In this document: piece by piece, positions 7,689 to 16,145 of the stretch
Layout: each line of letters begins with the position of its first letter
How positions within the stretch are numbered: position 1 is the first letter of the stretch
NCBI RefSeq assembly: GCF_011617245.1
Contig: NZ_CP050152.1
Span: forward strand, 2,160,503 to 2,224,502
DNA: 64,000 nucleotides
Source: Brevibacterium atlanticum
GTDB lineage: Bacteria; Actinomycetota; Actinomycetes; Actinomycetales; Brevibacteriaceae
Direction of reading: 5' to 3'
Translations under genes and position numbers: made by a program
Notes under the pieces: model-generated
The model's input: the letters and a program-made list of their open reading frames with translations, nothing else
Database searches by the model: none
Told to the model about the DNA's origin: nothing

Positions 7689-8704
7689 GCGACGCACCAG
7701 CGGGGAACATCCGAGTCGCCGTCCTCGATGCGTGCGCACTGGTGCCGATCAGACTGGCGACAACGTTGCTGTGGCTATCCGAAGCGGGGATCTTCGAACT
7801 GCTCTGGTCGGACCAGATCCTCGATGAGGTTCAACGCAACCTCCCGAAGCTCGGCATCAGCGGGGAGAAGGCCGCCCACCGCGTGCGCACGATGCGTGAT
7901 GCCTTCGGCGAAGCCGCACTCGTCGACGACTTCGAGCATCTGATCGCGGACATGACCTGTGACCCTAAGGACCGCCACGTGCTCGCCGCCGCCGTGCGTG
8001 CGGAAGCCGACACGCTCGTGACGTTCAACCTCAAGGACTTCCCGCCGGATTCGACGAGCGGCTTGCAGGTCGATGCCCTCCACCCGGACACGTTCCTGAC
8101 CGGCCTGCTCGCCGAGGACCCCGTCGGGGTCGTCGAGGCCCTGCGCCGGGGCAGCGCCGACCTGAGGAACCCAGCGCAGACGGCCACGGACTTCCTCGCA
8201 TCACTGACCGGAACGGTGCCGATCTTCGCCAACCTGGCCGCCGATCAAATCCGCTCCCGCGACGAGAGTCCCGACGAGCCCACCTCGCCGATCACGGCGC
8301 TAGTCAGCGCCGACCAGGACGAGGCCGTGGCCGCGTTCGGTGAGGCCGGAGACCTGACCGACCCCGCGCAGGTCGCGCTCCAGTGGTGGACCGTGCTCGA
8401 TGAAGAACCCGACGTGGCGCGCGGGCTCACCTTCGTGCCCCGAGCGTGGGGCGACTACCAGTGGGCCATCGACATGCTCGCCGACAAGTCGCTCGCGTCA
8501 AGAGTGATCCGCGCCGTCGACGAACCAGACCGTATCGCGTTCATGCGCTTCATCCCCGAAGTCGCCGCCACCGCGCAGGCGTTCGCCGCCTACGCGACGA
8601 CAGTCACTTTTCTCATCCTTGTCAGGCTCGACGACCGTACGTGGCGGGTGTGGGGCCTCGGCCCGGCGCTCCTGGCCGCCAAGGACATCGTCGGCGACGC
8701 ATAG
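7685..8704 (+). CDS. PIN-domain ribonuclease, probable toxin
   Basis: A 339-residue protein with an N-terminal PIN domain (about residues 10-150). The acidic metal-binding residues are visible: Asp15 in VAVLDACALVP, Glu48 in the helix DQILDEVQRNL, Asp96 in DPKDRHVLAAA and Asp118 in FNLKDFP. This predicts Mg-dependent RNA cleavage. The extra C-terminal 190 residues are unusual for VapC, which is about 130 residues, and match no family I know; they may bind the antitoxin or target RNA. GTG 7685 overlaps the antitoxin stop, which implies translational coupling. The pair sits at the island edge and would stabilise it. Confidence 0.8.
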   Translation: MSDAPAGNIRVAVLDACALVPIRLATTLLWLSEAGIFELLWSDQILDEVQRNLPKLGISGEKAAHRVRTMRDAFGEAALVDDFEHLIADMTCDPKDRHVLAAAVRAEADTLVTFNLKDFPPDSTSGLQVDALHPDTFLTGLLAEDPVGVVEALRRGSADLRNPAQTATDFLASLTGTVPIFANLAADQIRSRDESPDEPTSPITALVSADQDEAVAAFGEAGDLTDPAQVALQWWTVLDEEPDVARGLTFVPRAWGDYQWAIDMLADKSLASRVIRAVDEPDRIAFMRFIPEVAATAQAFAAYATTVTFLILVRLDDRTWRVWGLGPALLAAKDIVGDA

Positions 8705-8744
8705 ATCAGGGGATGGCGCTGTCGTCGGGCTCGTGCACGAAACG

Positions 8745-9089
8745 CTAAACGTCGCCGACCGACGATTGTCGGTCTTTCGCAGTTCTGGGGATGACCTTCG
8801 GCCCGTCCGAGCCCAATTTCGCCGTCAATGGGCAGCCGTCGAGAGCCAGATTCTCCTCGTTTACGATGTCAGCGTCACGTTCACACTTAAGGGTGGTGAC
8901 ACGGTGCACGGTGAAGGACCTGGTAATGCATGAGGCTGTGATGTTACCTCCAGCGACAAGGGGAAATGCTGCGGTCGCCACAAGTGCATGAGACCCAGGC
9001 TTGGGGTCGGAGCCAGCGGAATCGAGAAGGTTCAGGAGCAGGAAAGACTCTGCTCGACTACCCTTCGGCATCATCAAGTGTTTCGTCAT
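8745..9089 (-). CDS. Doubtful hypothetical protein
   Basis: The 540 bp between the PIN gene and the P-type ATPase hold only this 114-codon frame. It has a mildly hydrophobic segment (ALVATAAFPLVAGGNITA), four cysteines and a polar C-terminus, but no clear ribosome site and no recognisable family. Third-position GC is lower than in its neighbours, so it may be relic DNA at a junction between modules. Confidence 0.25.
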   Translation of the reverse strand: MTKHLMMPKGSRAESFLLLNLLDSAGSDPKPGSHALVATAAFPLVAGGNITASCITRSFTVHRVTTLKCERDADIVNEENLALDGCPLTAKLGSDGPKVIPRTAKDRQSSVGDV

Positions 9090-9244
9090 GTCGTTCCCAG
9101 ACGACGCATCTCGGGGGACACGGTTTCAAACTTCGATCTCCAGCCAAGAGCCGGGACCAAGTTCCGTCTCGTTCAGAAGATGTCTGCGAGACGCACCGCT
9201 GCAGGCCGCATGGGGCGGTGGAGAAAGCCCCTGACCGCGCGGTC

Positions 9245-11128
9245 TTATCGACGTCGCGCCCGTCCCGGAATCAGCCTGGCGGAGTTGAGGATGAACGCGG
9301 TCTCACTGCCGACGTGGATGAACGCCGCCGCCACCGGGGAGAGCAGCCCGACGGCGGCCAGGGTCATGCCGGCGAGGTCGACGGCGATGGTGCCGACGAA
9401 GTTGAACATCACGATCCGGCGGGCACGGCGGGCGACGTGCACGGTGCGGACCAGGTCGTCGAGGTCGGAGCTGATGAGCACGACGTCGGAGGACTCCCGG
9501 GCGATGTCGGTGCCCGAGCCCATGGCGACGCCAACCTGGGCGCGGGCCAGTGCCGGGGCGTCGTTGACGCCGTCGCCGACCATCGCGAGCCTGCGGCCGG
9601 CGGCTCGCTCGGCGTCGATCGCGGCGAGCTTCTCGTCCGGCAGCAGCCCGGCCCGCACGTCGTCGATACCCAGCTCAGCGGCGACGGCCTGGGCGGTCGC
9701 CTCCTGGTCGCCGGTGATCATCATCGTCCGCAGGCCGCGGCGGCGCAGCTCGGCCACGGCGGCCTGCGCGCTCTCGCGGAGGGTGTCGGCCAGCAGTACC
9801 GTGCCCGCATAGCTGCCGTCGATGCCGACGTGGACGGCGGTGGCGGTGCCCTGGCCTTCGACCGCCTCCGGGGCGTCGGGGACCAGGGCGCGGTTGCCGG
9901 CCGCGACAGCCTTGCCGGCGACCTTGGCGGTGACCCCGCGGCCGGGCAGGTAGACGAAATCGTCGCACGGGCCGATTGGGAGGCCCTGGGCGCGGGCGTG
10001 GTCGACGACGGCCTGCCCGAGGGGGTGCTCGGAGTAGGACTCTGCCGCGGCGGCGAGCACCAGCAGGCCGGCCTGGTCGGTGCCGTCAGCGGTCCGGACG
10101 TCGACGACGGCGGGTGCGCCGGTGGTCAGCGTCCCAGTCTTGTCAAAGACCACGGTGTCGACCGTCGAGAGCGCCTCGAGGTGCGCGCCGGACTTGACGA
10201 AGGCCCCGGACCGGGCGATCCGCGCGATCGCGGCCAGCACGGCCAGCGGCGTGCCGGCGGCGATGCCGCAGGCACCAGCGACGACGACGACCGAAATGGT
10301 TGAGGTCAGGTCACGGGTGACCAGGAAGGTGATCGCCGCGCCGATCAGGGCGAGGTAGACCAGCCAGGCCGCCAGCCGGTCCGCCAGCCGCTGCACCGGC
10401 GGCTCGCTCGACTGGGCCTCCTTGACTGCTTCGATGATCCGGCCGAAGGAGGAGTCGGTGCCGACCCGCTCGGCCCGGACCTCGACCGCGCCGACCTGGT
10501 TGATCGACCCGGCGAAGACCTCGTCGCCGACCGTGACGTCGACCGGCAGCGGCTCGCCGGTGATCCGCGACTGGTCCGCCGTCGACTGGCCCGCGATCAC
10601 GGTGCCGTCGACCGGGATCCGGCCGCCCGGCACGACCACGACGGTGTCCCCCTCGGTCACCTCGGCCAGGGACACCTCGGCGGTGCCGTCGCTCCGGCGG
10701 ACCTGCACGGTCTCGGGCAGGAACGACATCAGATCGGTTAGGGCATCTCGTCCGCGGTCCATGGAGAGGTCCTCGAGGATCTCCGCGGCGAGGACGAACG
10801 CGGTGATCACCAGAGAGGTGGTCCACTCCCCGATCGCGGCCGCCGCGACAATGGCGATGAGCATGGAGGCCTCCATGCTCATCCGCCGGTGCCGGATGTC
10901 CTCGAACGCCTCCCGGGCGATCGGCCAGCAGCCCACCACGATCCCGACCACCGCCACGATCGGGACCGCCGGCCATGGCCAGGTCAACCCGAGGGCGACC
11001 GCGACCGCGCAGGCGGCCACGAACAGCGTCCGGGCCAGGTCGGCCCGGTCGATGCGCCGCCACAGGCTCGCACCCGACGGTCCTGCGGCTGGCGCGTCGA
11101 CCGCCTCGAGTTCGGTCTTGCCGATCAA
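9245..11128 (-). CDS. Heavy-metal P1B-type ATPase lacking the CPC motif
   Basis: A 627-residue P-type ATPase. Landmarks are the TGEP loop at 190-193, the phosphorylated Asp329 in FDKTGTLT, SEHPLGQAVVDHA near 366 (the P1B HP signature) and [14 protein letters not shown]. No N-terminal metal-binding domain is present. The transmembrane metal site reads ACGIAAGTP (286-294) where copper or zinc pumps have CPC or SPC, so the cation is uncertain. It is the second gene of a two-gene unit with the ArsR/SmtB regulator upstream (4-bp overlap), which implies metal-induced export. Confidence 0.88.
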   Translation of the reverse strand: MIGKTELEAVDAPAAGPSGASLWRRIDRADLARTLFVAACAVAVALGLTWPWPAVPIVAVVGIVVGCWPIAREAFEDIRHRRMSMEASMLIAIVAAAAIGEWTTSLVITAFVLAAEILEDLSMDRGRDALTDLMSFLPETVQVRRSDGTAEVSLAEVTEGDTVVVVPGGRIPVDGTVIAGQSTADQSRITGEPLPVDVTVGDEVFAGSINQVGAVEVRAERVGTDSSFGRIIEAVKEAQSSEPPVQRLADRLAAWLVYLALIGAAITFLVTRDLTSTISVVVVAGACGIAAGTPLAVLAAIARIARSGAFVKSGAHLEALSTVDTVVFDKTGTLTTGAPAVVDVRTADGTDQAGLLVLAAAAESYSEHPLGQAVVDHARAQGLPIGPCDDFVYLPGRGVTAKVAGKAVAAGNRALVPDAPEAVEGQGTATAVHVGIDGSYAGTVLLADTLRESAQAAVAELRRRGLRTMMITGDQEATAQAVAAELGIDDVRAGLLPDEKLAAIDAERAAGRRLAMVGDGVNDAPALARAQVGVAMGSGTDIARESSDVVLISSDLDDLVRTVHVARRARRIVMFNFVGTIAVDLAGMTLAAVGLLSPVAAAFIHVGSETAFILNSARLIPGRARRR

Positions 11129-11520
11129 CGCCCGGCCTCTTGCGAATCAGTGTCGGCGGTGATGGTCCCGTCGGTCGCCATGTGATGGGCCGGGGCGGAG
11201 TTGACGACGTGCTGGGCCTGGAACACCGCGTGCGCGACGAGCTCGCGGGCATGCTCGTCGATGAGGCTGTAGAACGCGCGATTGGCCTCTTGGCGGGCGG
11301 CGACGATCTTGCCCCACCGCAGCTTCGCCAGGTGCTGGGAGACCACCGTCGGCGACTTGCCCACCTCTTCGGCCAGCTCGCTCACCGACTTCTCCGACTC
11401 GCGCAGCGCCAGGACAATCCGCACCCGAGTCGCGTCGGAGAGCAGTGTAAACACCTCGGCGGCGAAATCGGCGTACTGGCTGTCCGGGCTCAACGTGCAC
11501 TTCTTCGTATCTTCACTCAT
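11125..11520 (-). CDS. ArsR/SmtB-family metal-sensing repressor
   Basis: A 131-residue winged-helix repressor. The DNA-recognition helix SVSELAEEVGKSPTVVSQHLAKL lies at about residues 45-68. The last helix contains AHAVFQAQHVVNSAPAHHM, a His-bearing C-terminus like that of NmtR/KmtR-type nickel, cobalt or zinc sensors, and there is an N-terminal Cys8. Its stop overlaps the ATPase start by 4 bp, so it most likely represses the pump and itself. The closest relative in the window is the second ArsR protein at 12968-13339, which shares the same layout. Confidence 0.88.
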   Translation of the reverse strand: MSEDTKKCTLSPDSQYADFAAEVFTLLSDATRVRIVLALRESEKSVSELAEEVGKSPTVVSQHLAKLRWGKIVAARQEANRAFYSLIDEHARELVAHAVFQAQHVVNSAPAHHMATDGTITADTDSQEAGR

Positions 11521-11521
11521 G

Positions 11522-11534
11522 CTTAGATTCTAAG
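11522..11534 (-). promoter_or_regulatory. Candidate operator of the ArsR/ATPase unit
   Basis: CTTAGATTCTAAG is a perfect 6-1-6 inverted repeat ending one base before the regulator's ATG. The position fits autorepression of a leaderless or very short-leader message. Confidence 0.6.
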
Positions 11535-11873
11535 GTAGGTGACACTCCTGCGCAACCAGACCGCCGACTTTCGGACGGTCAGCAACTGTCGGCTACCAGG
11601 AAGAGTGGCAGTTCATGGCAGCCCACGATCACTCCGGAGGCTGCGGCGACCGTTCGCTGTTCGCAGTCGGGAGGACACGGACGGCCCCCGACTGCCCGAA
11701 GAGCCAGCTGGATTGGCACTCCCGCAATGCGTCGGAGACCGACGTCCCGGCGGTGCTACTCCCCTTCGTCATACATGCCTTCCCGGCCCGATCGGGTGTG
11801 TCCACGCACAACACATTGTTGGAGGTCCCACACAGTCGGCGCATGTGAGCGCGGCGGCGTGGCGGGAGTGACA
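11535..11873. other. Intergenic stretch, possible gene remnant
   Basis: 340 bp between the ATPase unit and the CDF unit. A 77-codon frame on the plus strand (11615-11848) starts MAAHDHSGGCGD, which recalls the His-rich start of a cation transporter, but it then loses any membrane character, so at best it is a truncated relic. No hairpin or promoter stands out. Confidence 0.35.
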
Positions 11874-12971
11874 TTACCTAACCGCCGACGCCGTCACCCG
11901 CACGGCCATCTCGTCCACGTTCGGCATGTGCCGCTTCACCGAGCTCTCTGCCTCCGCGGACAGGCGGTCGGCATCGGCAAGGCTCGTCGCCGAGGTGCGG
12001 ACGAGCGCGTCGCCGTGGAGGCGGTGCCCGACCCAGCGCATTCGTACCCGTTCCACCGACTCGACCTCGGCCAGATGCTCCAGAGCGCGCTCGGCGCGTT
12101 CGACGAGTTCCGGCTCGACGCCGTCCATCAACCGTCGGCCGACCGAGCGCACGGTGCCCACCAGCAGCACCGCGATCATGGCCGAGATGAGCAGGCCCAC
12201 GATCGGGTCGGCCAGCGGGAAGCCCAAGAGGACGCCGATGCCACCGGCGACGACGGCAAGTGAGGTGAACCCGTCGGTGCGGGCGTGGATGCCGTCGGCG
12301 ACCAGGGCGGCCGAGCCGATCTTCCTGCCCACGCGGATGCGGTAGACCGCGACCGCCTCGTTACCGAGGAAGCCGATGATGCCGGCGGCGATCACCCAGC
12401 CGATGTTCTCCATCGGGCGAGGGTTGAGCATGCGGTCGATCGCCTCCCACGCGGCGATGACCGCGGACAGGGCGATCATCAGGACGATGAACAGCCCGGC
12501 GAGGTCCTCGGCCCGGTTGAAACCATAGGTGTACTTCCGCGTCGCGACCCGACGAGACAGCACGAACGCGATCCACAGCGGCACCGCGGTCAAGGCGTCG
12601 GAGAGGTTGTGGATCGTATCGGCCAGAAGCGCTACCGATCCGGAGAACGAGACGACGACGGCCTGCAGCACGGTCGTGGCAAGCATGAGCACCAGGCTGA
12701 TCTTCAGCGCGCGGATTCCCTCGGAGTGGGCTTCCATCGCGTCGTCGATCGAGTCGGCGGCGTCGTGGGAGTGCGGCACGAAGATCCCGTATAGGAATCC
12801 CTTGAACCCCGTCGGGTGGGAGTGACCGTGCTCGCCGTGGTCATGGGAGTGGCCGTCTCCGTGGGAATGGCCGTGGTTCCGGCTGTGATCATGGTCCGCG
12901 TGATCGTGCGCGGACGATCCGCTCTCCTGCTCGTGGTCAGCGTGCGGATGGGCGTGGTTGTGTTCGGTCAT
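11874..12971 (-). CDS. Cation diffusion facilitator (CDF) metal exporter
   Basis: A 365-residue CzcD/ZitB-type exporter. Residues 3-55 form a His/Asp-rich cytosolic tail with repeated HDHGH-like runs. Six membrane segments follow. Paired metal-site motifs are visible: LLADTIHNLSDAL in TM2 and LVADGIHARTDGF in TM5, both HxxxD, which favours zinc, cadmium or cobalt transport in exchange for protons. The C-terminal cytoplasmic domain is complete. The ArsR-type gene just upstream overlaps by 4 bp and presumably represses it. Confidence 0.92.
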   Translation of the reverse strand: MTEHNHAHPHADHEQESGSSAHDHADHDHSRNHGHSHGDGHSHDHGEHGHSHPTGFKGFLYGIFVPHSHDAADSIDDAMEAHSEGIRALKISLVLMLATTVLQAVVVSFSGSVALLADTIHNLSDALTAVPLWIAFVLSRRVATRKYTYGFNRAEDLAGLFIVLMIALSAVIAAWEAIDRMLNPRPMENIGWVIAAGIIGFLGNEAVAVYRIRVGRKIGSAALVADGIHARTDGFTSLAVVAGGIGVLLGFPLADPIVGLLISAMIAVLLVGTVRSVGRRLMDGVEPELVERAERALEHLAEVESVERVRMRWVGHRLHGDALVRTSATSLADADRLSAEAESSVKRHMPNVDEMAVRVTASAVR

Positions 12972-13339
12972 GCTTCTGCTCGTTCGTCGTGGTGATGGGC
13001 CGGGATCTGCCCGTTGGCGACGGAGTGCTCGGCCTGGAAGATCGCATCTGATACCAGCTGGGAGGCGTGTTCGTTCTCGAGCCGATAGAACACCCGCTGC
13101 CCCTCCCGCCGGGTCGACACGATCCGGGCCATCCGCAGCTTCGCCAGGTGCTGCGACACCGCGGCTGGCGACTTGCCCACGCTCTCGGCGAGATGGTTCA
13201 CCGACAGCTCGTCGCTGCGGCGCAGCGCAAGGACGATCCGGACCCGGGTCGGGTCGGCGAGGAGCCCGAACACCTCAACGGCAAGTTCCACGTATTGGTT
13301 GTCGGGGCCGATCCTGCACATCTGCTTATCTGCGTCCAT
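12968..13339 (-). CDS. ArsR/SmtB-family metal-sensing repressor
   Basis: A 123-residue winged-helix repressor (ATG 13339; further in-frame codons upstream look non-coding). The recognition helix is LSVNHLAESVGKSPAAVSQH. The C-terminal helix DAIFQAEHSVANGQIPAHHH places several His residues where NmtR/KmtR-type sensors bind nickel, cobalt or zinc, and Cys8 sits near the start. It overlaps the CDF exporter gene by 4 bp, giving a regulator-exporter unit that parallels the one at 9245-11520. The two repressors are clearly paralogous. Confidence 0.87.
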   Translation of the reverse strand: MDADKQMCRIGPDNQYVELAVEVFGLLADPTRVRIVLALRRSDELSVNHLAESVGKSPAAVSQHLAKLRMARIVSTRREGQRVFYRLENEHASQLVSDAIFQAEHSVANGQIPAHHHDERAEA

Positions 13340-13356
13340 ACGCAGATTATTGCATA
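13339..13356 (-). promoter_or_regulatory. Candidate operator of the ArsR/CDF unit
   Basis: TACGCA-N6-TGCATA is a near-perfect inverted repeat overlapping the proposed ATG and an AATAAT -10-like box. Binding here would block initiation of a leaderless transcript. Confidence 0.45.
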
Positions 13357-13460
13357 CTCGAACGTAAGTCCGCATCGATGAGTGCTGCACGAGACGCCGC
13401 CGGACGCCCCGCGTTCAGCTCGAGAGGGTGACGAGGTGCCCTGGCTATCGATCCGGCGAG

Positions 13461-14099
13461 TCAGACGCGATCGTTGGCGGCGAAAGCGGAGCGCAGTGTG
13501 ACGACGATGACGCGGGCCGCGTCATCTCTGTCGAGCCGGCCGGCCGTGACTTCTTCGGCTGCGGCGTTCATGGTCAGGTGGGTGACCGCGAGGAGCCAGT
13601 CGACAGGCAGGTCCGCACGGAAGACGCCCTCGCGCTGACCGCGCTCGAGAAGCCCCCGCATCCGAGCTTCGGCCTTCTCGTGCATCTCGCGGATGCGGGC
13701 CGGCTGCAGCTCGCGCTGAGCCACCACGAGCACGGCGCGGATGCGCTCCAGGAGCATCCAGCTCGAGGTGATCAGGGCCTCGAATGCCTCACCCGGATCG
13801 CCGTCGAGAGGCACGTCGGCCAGGACTGCTTCAGCCCCCTCGAGGCTGTCGGCCAGCGTTGCGTCGATGAGCTCGGCACGCGTCTTGAAATGCCCATAGA
13901 GGGTCATCCGACCGACGCCCGCCTCGGCGGCGATGTCGGCGACGGAGGCATCGGGGTCCTTCCGGAGCGCGTCCGGAGTCGCAGCGAGGATCTTCGCCCG
14001 GTTGCGCTGGGCGTCGGCTCGCTTGTTGACCGTCTTTCCTTGCCGCACCGGCCTCTGCTCACCGGTGCCGGCCGTGCCCTTGCCGTTCGGCATGCCCAC
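13461..14099 (-). CDS. TetR-family repressor of the adjacent MFS exporter
   Basis: A 212-residue TetR protein. After a basic 25-residue N-terminus, the HTH reads ASVADIAAEAGVGRMTLYGHF (residues about 51-71), and the C-terminal domain is mostly helical with the usual ligand-pocket length. The gene is divergent from the drug exporter at 14259, and a 20-bp inverted repeat lies between them. It probably senses a drug-like compound and derepresses the exporter. The start could also be ATG 14093. Confidence 0.85.
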   Translation of the reverse strand: MGMPNGKGTAGTGEQRPVRQGKTVNKRADAQRNRAKILAATPDALRKDPDASVADIAAEAGVGRMTLYGHFKTRAELIDATLADSLEGAEAVLADVPLDGDPGEAFEALITSSWMLLERIRAVLVVAQRELQPARIREMHEKAEARMRGLLERGQREGVFRADLPVDWLLAVTHLTMNAAAEEVTAGRLDRDDAARVIVVTLRSAFAANDRV

Positions 14100-14105
14100 C
14101 TCTAA

Positions 14106-14125
14106 CTCGTACGGGAATATACGAG
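14106..14125. promoter_or_regulatory. Candidate TetR operator
   Basis: CTCGTA-N8-TACGAG, a 6-8-6 perfect inverted repeat 7 bp upstream of the TetR start, in the divergent promoter region shared with the MFS gene. Confidence 0.6.
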
Positions 14126-14258
14126 CTAGTATAGCGGTTAGAAGTCGTACACCGATGCTTGACTTCGGCTGAGGGCCTCCCGGCCCGTGACAACCCTGTC
14201 GAGAACGAAAGGATCAATGCAGCCATGAGAACGACGAGGCAAGACAAGGAGGTGCGCC

Positions 14259-15824
14259 ATGTCTGAGACGAATGCACCTGCACCCCGGACCGGGGCGAAG
14301 CAATGGTGGGGGCTCGCGGTCCTCGTGATTCCGTCGACCCTGCTGTTCATGATGCTGACGATTCTGTTCCTGGCGGCCCCGAACATGGCCGCCGACCTGA
14401 ATCCGACGAGCGCACAGCTGCTGTGGATCCTCGACATCTACGGGTTCGTCATGGCTGGATTCTTGGTCGCGATGGGCGTCCTCGGCGACCGGATCGGCAA
14501 GCGGCTGCTCATGGTGAACGGCGCGGTCCTGTTCGGGATCGTGTCCATCGCTGCGGCGTTGACGACCAGTCCCGAGCTGATGATCGCCTGGCGCGCCGTC
14601 CTCGGAGTGGGAGGAGCCATGATGCTCCCGTCCACGCTGGGACTGATCTTCGTGCTCTTCGCCGACCCGAAGGCGCGAGGCGTCGCGATCGGCGTGTGGG
14701 CCGGCGGGATCTCCGCCGGCGTCGCTCTCGGCCCGCTGCTGTCCGGACTGCTGCTGGAAGTCTTCGGCTGGCAGGCGACGTTCCTGGTCGCGGTGCCCGT
14801 GATGGCGTTGGTGGCCATCGGCGCGCCGTTGCTGCTGCCGGAGCACAAGGATCCGACCGCGAAGATCGATCTGCTCAGCGCACTGCTCCTGGTCGCTTCG
14901 CTGCTGGCCATCATCTACGGCGTCAAGCGCTTCGCCACCCAGGAGCCGGCCGGTCCGTCGATCGGCCTGCTGATCGCCGGAGCACTGGTCGGGTTGTGGT
15001 TCGTGATCCGGCAGTTGCGCGCGACCCAGCCCCTGCTTGACGTGCGGCTGTTCGCCAACCGCACCGTCAGCGGAGCACTTGCGGTGTTCCTCCTATCGGC
15101 CGCGGCGCTGGGTGGGGTGTACTCGCTGTTCACCCAGTACCTGCAGCAGGTCCAGGGGCTCTCGCCCATGCAGGCCGGGCTGTCAATCCTGCCCGCCGCG
15201 GCAGTGCTCATCGTCGTCTCGACCCTCTCGCCGATGCTCGCCCGAAGGTTCCGGCCGGGTAACGTGATCGCCGTCGGACTACTCACCCAGGTCGTCGGCT
15301 ACATCCTGTTCACCCAGCTCGATGCCGGCACCGGCCTCGCGCTGGTGATCGCGAGCTTCGTCGTCACCTACCCCGGGGTCGCGCCGTCCATGGCGCTGAC
15401 CACGGACCTGGTCGTGAGCTCGGTCCCACCGGAGAAGGCCGGCGGTGCCTCCGGGCTCGCGACGACCGTCAATGACCTCGGGATCTCCCTCGGTGTCGCG
15501 GTTATCGGCAGCATCGGGATCGCTGCCTACCGCAGTCAGATCGCCGGCTCCCTGCCCGATGGGCTGCCACCGGAGGCCGCGGCCGCGGCTGAGACCGGAA
15601 TCGACGGGGCCATCGACGCCGCCGGGCAGCTGCCGGGTGACATCGGAGAGGCACTGACGACCGCGGCCCAACAGGCCTTCGCCAGCGGACTGAACGCCGC
15701 CGGGATCACCTCCGCCGTCATCGCTGCCGTCGCCGCGATCATCGCCGCCGTCGGCCTGCGCCATATCCGCCCCACCGGGCAGGCCCACGACGACGCCGAG
15801 AAGGAACCCGCTCAGGAGTCGTGA
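14259..15824 (+). CDS. DHA2-family MFS multidrug exporter (SmvA/QacA-like)
   Basis: A 521-residue, 14-helix proton antiporter. Visible are the antiporter motif A (GVLGDRIGKRLLM) after TM2, motif B-like WRAVLGVGGAMMLPSTLGLIF, and motif C GISAGVALGPLLSG in TM5, which marks drug/proton antiport. The C-terminal tail is polar. AAGGAGG precedes ATG 14259. Biocides and quaternary ammonium compounds are typical substrates for this group, but the real substrate is unknown. It is divergent from and probably repressed by the TetR at 13461, and a hairpin follows the stop. Confidence 0.9.
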   Translation: MSETNAPAPRTGAKQWWGLAVLVIPSTLLFMMLTILFLAAPNMAADLNPTSAQLLWILDIYGFVMAGFLVAMGVLGDRIGKRLLMVNGAVLFGIVSIAAALTTSPELMIAWRAVLGVGGAMMLPSTLGLIFVLFADPKARGVAIGVWAGGISAGVALGPLLSGLLLEVFGWQATFLVAVPVMALVAIGAPLLLPEHKDPTAKIDLLSALLLVASLLAIIYGVKRFATQEPAGPSIGLLIAGALVGLWFVIRQLRATQPLLDVRLFANRTVSGALAVFLLSAAALGGVYSLFTQYLQQVQGLSPMQAGLSILPAAAVLIVVSTLSPMLARRFRPGNVIAVGLLTQVVGYILFTQLDAGTGLALVIASFVVTYPGVAPSMALTTDLVVSSVPPEKAGGASGLATTVNDLGISLGVAVIGSIGIAAYRSQIAGSLPDGLPPEAAAAAETGIDGAIDAAGQLPGDIGEALTTAAQQAFASGLNAAGITSAVIAAVAAIIAAVGLRHIRPTGQAHDDAEKEPAQES

Positions 15825-15838
15825 CGCATCCTCGACCC

Positions 15839-15876
15839 TTCGTGTCCGGCGGACGGATGAGTCCGCCGGACACGAA
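15839..15876 (+). terminator. Terminator after the MFS gene
   Basis: A perfect 16-bp inverted repeat (TTCGTGTCCGGCGGAC arm) with a 6-base loop begins 15 bp after the stop. No T-run follows. Confidence 0.7.
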
Positions 15877-15959
15877 CGCCGACACCCGCCATAGGTACAC
15901 CGAGAAGACGGCAGAACCGCCCCGCGACGAGGCCGCCGAACCACGCCGAAGGAGACACG

Positions 15960-16103
15960 ATGACCACGCTCAGAACCACCATCGACACTGTCCGACACTC
16001 ACCGACGGCGCGGCGCGTGCTGCACTGCCTGCTCCGATGCGCCGCGTCGGGGGCATTGGATCGTTTCTCCCGAACGACGCATACGTCTTGTCCGCGCAAC
16101 TGA
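15960..16103 (+). CDS. Possible small protein or truncated gene start
   Basis: The 320 bp between the MFS gene and the multicopper oxidase contain a terminator and this 47-codon frame, which has a good AAGGAGACACG ribosome site before ATG 15960. The product starts MTTLRTTIDTVRHSPTARR and is basic, with no family I know. It may be the 5' end of a gene cut by a rearrangement. Confidence 0.3.
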   Translation: MTTLRTTIDTVRHSPTARRVLHCLLRCAASGALDRFSRTTHTSCPRN

Positions 16104-16145
16104 GTCGCAGGCCGCGCACCCGAAGAGGTTCGCGGCCCCGATGCT

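Noticed and set aside
8966-10303. Long plus-strand open frame of 445 codons
   Set aside because: It lies antisense to the P-type ATPase; its Gly/Arg/Asp-rich product has no fold, as expected for a mirror frame in high-GC DNA.
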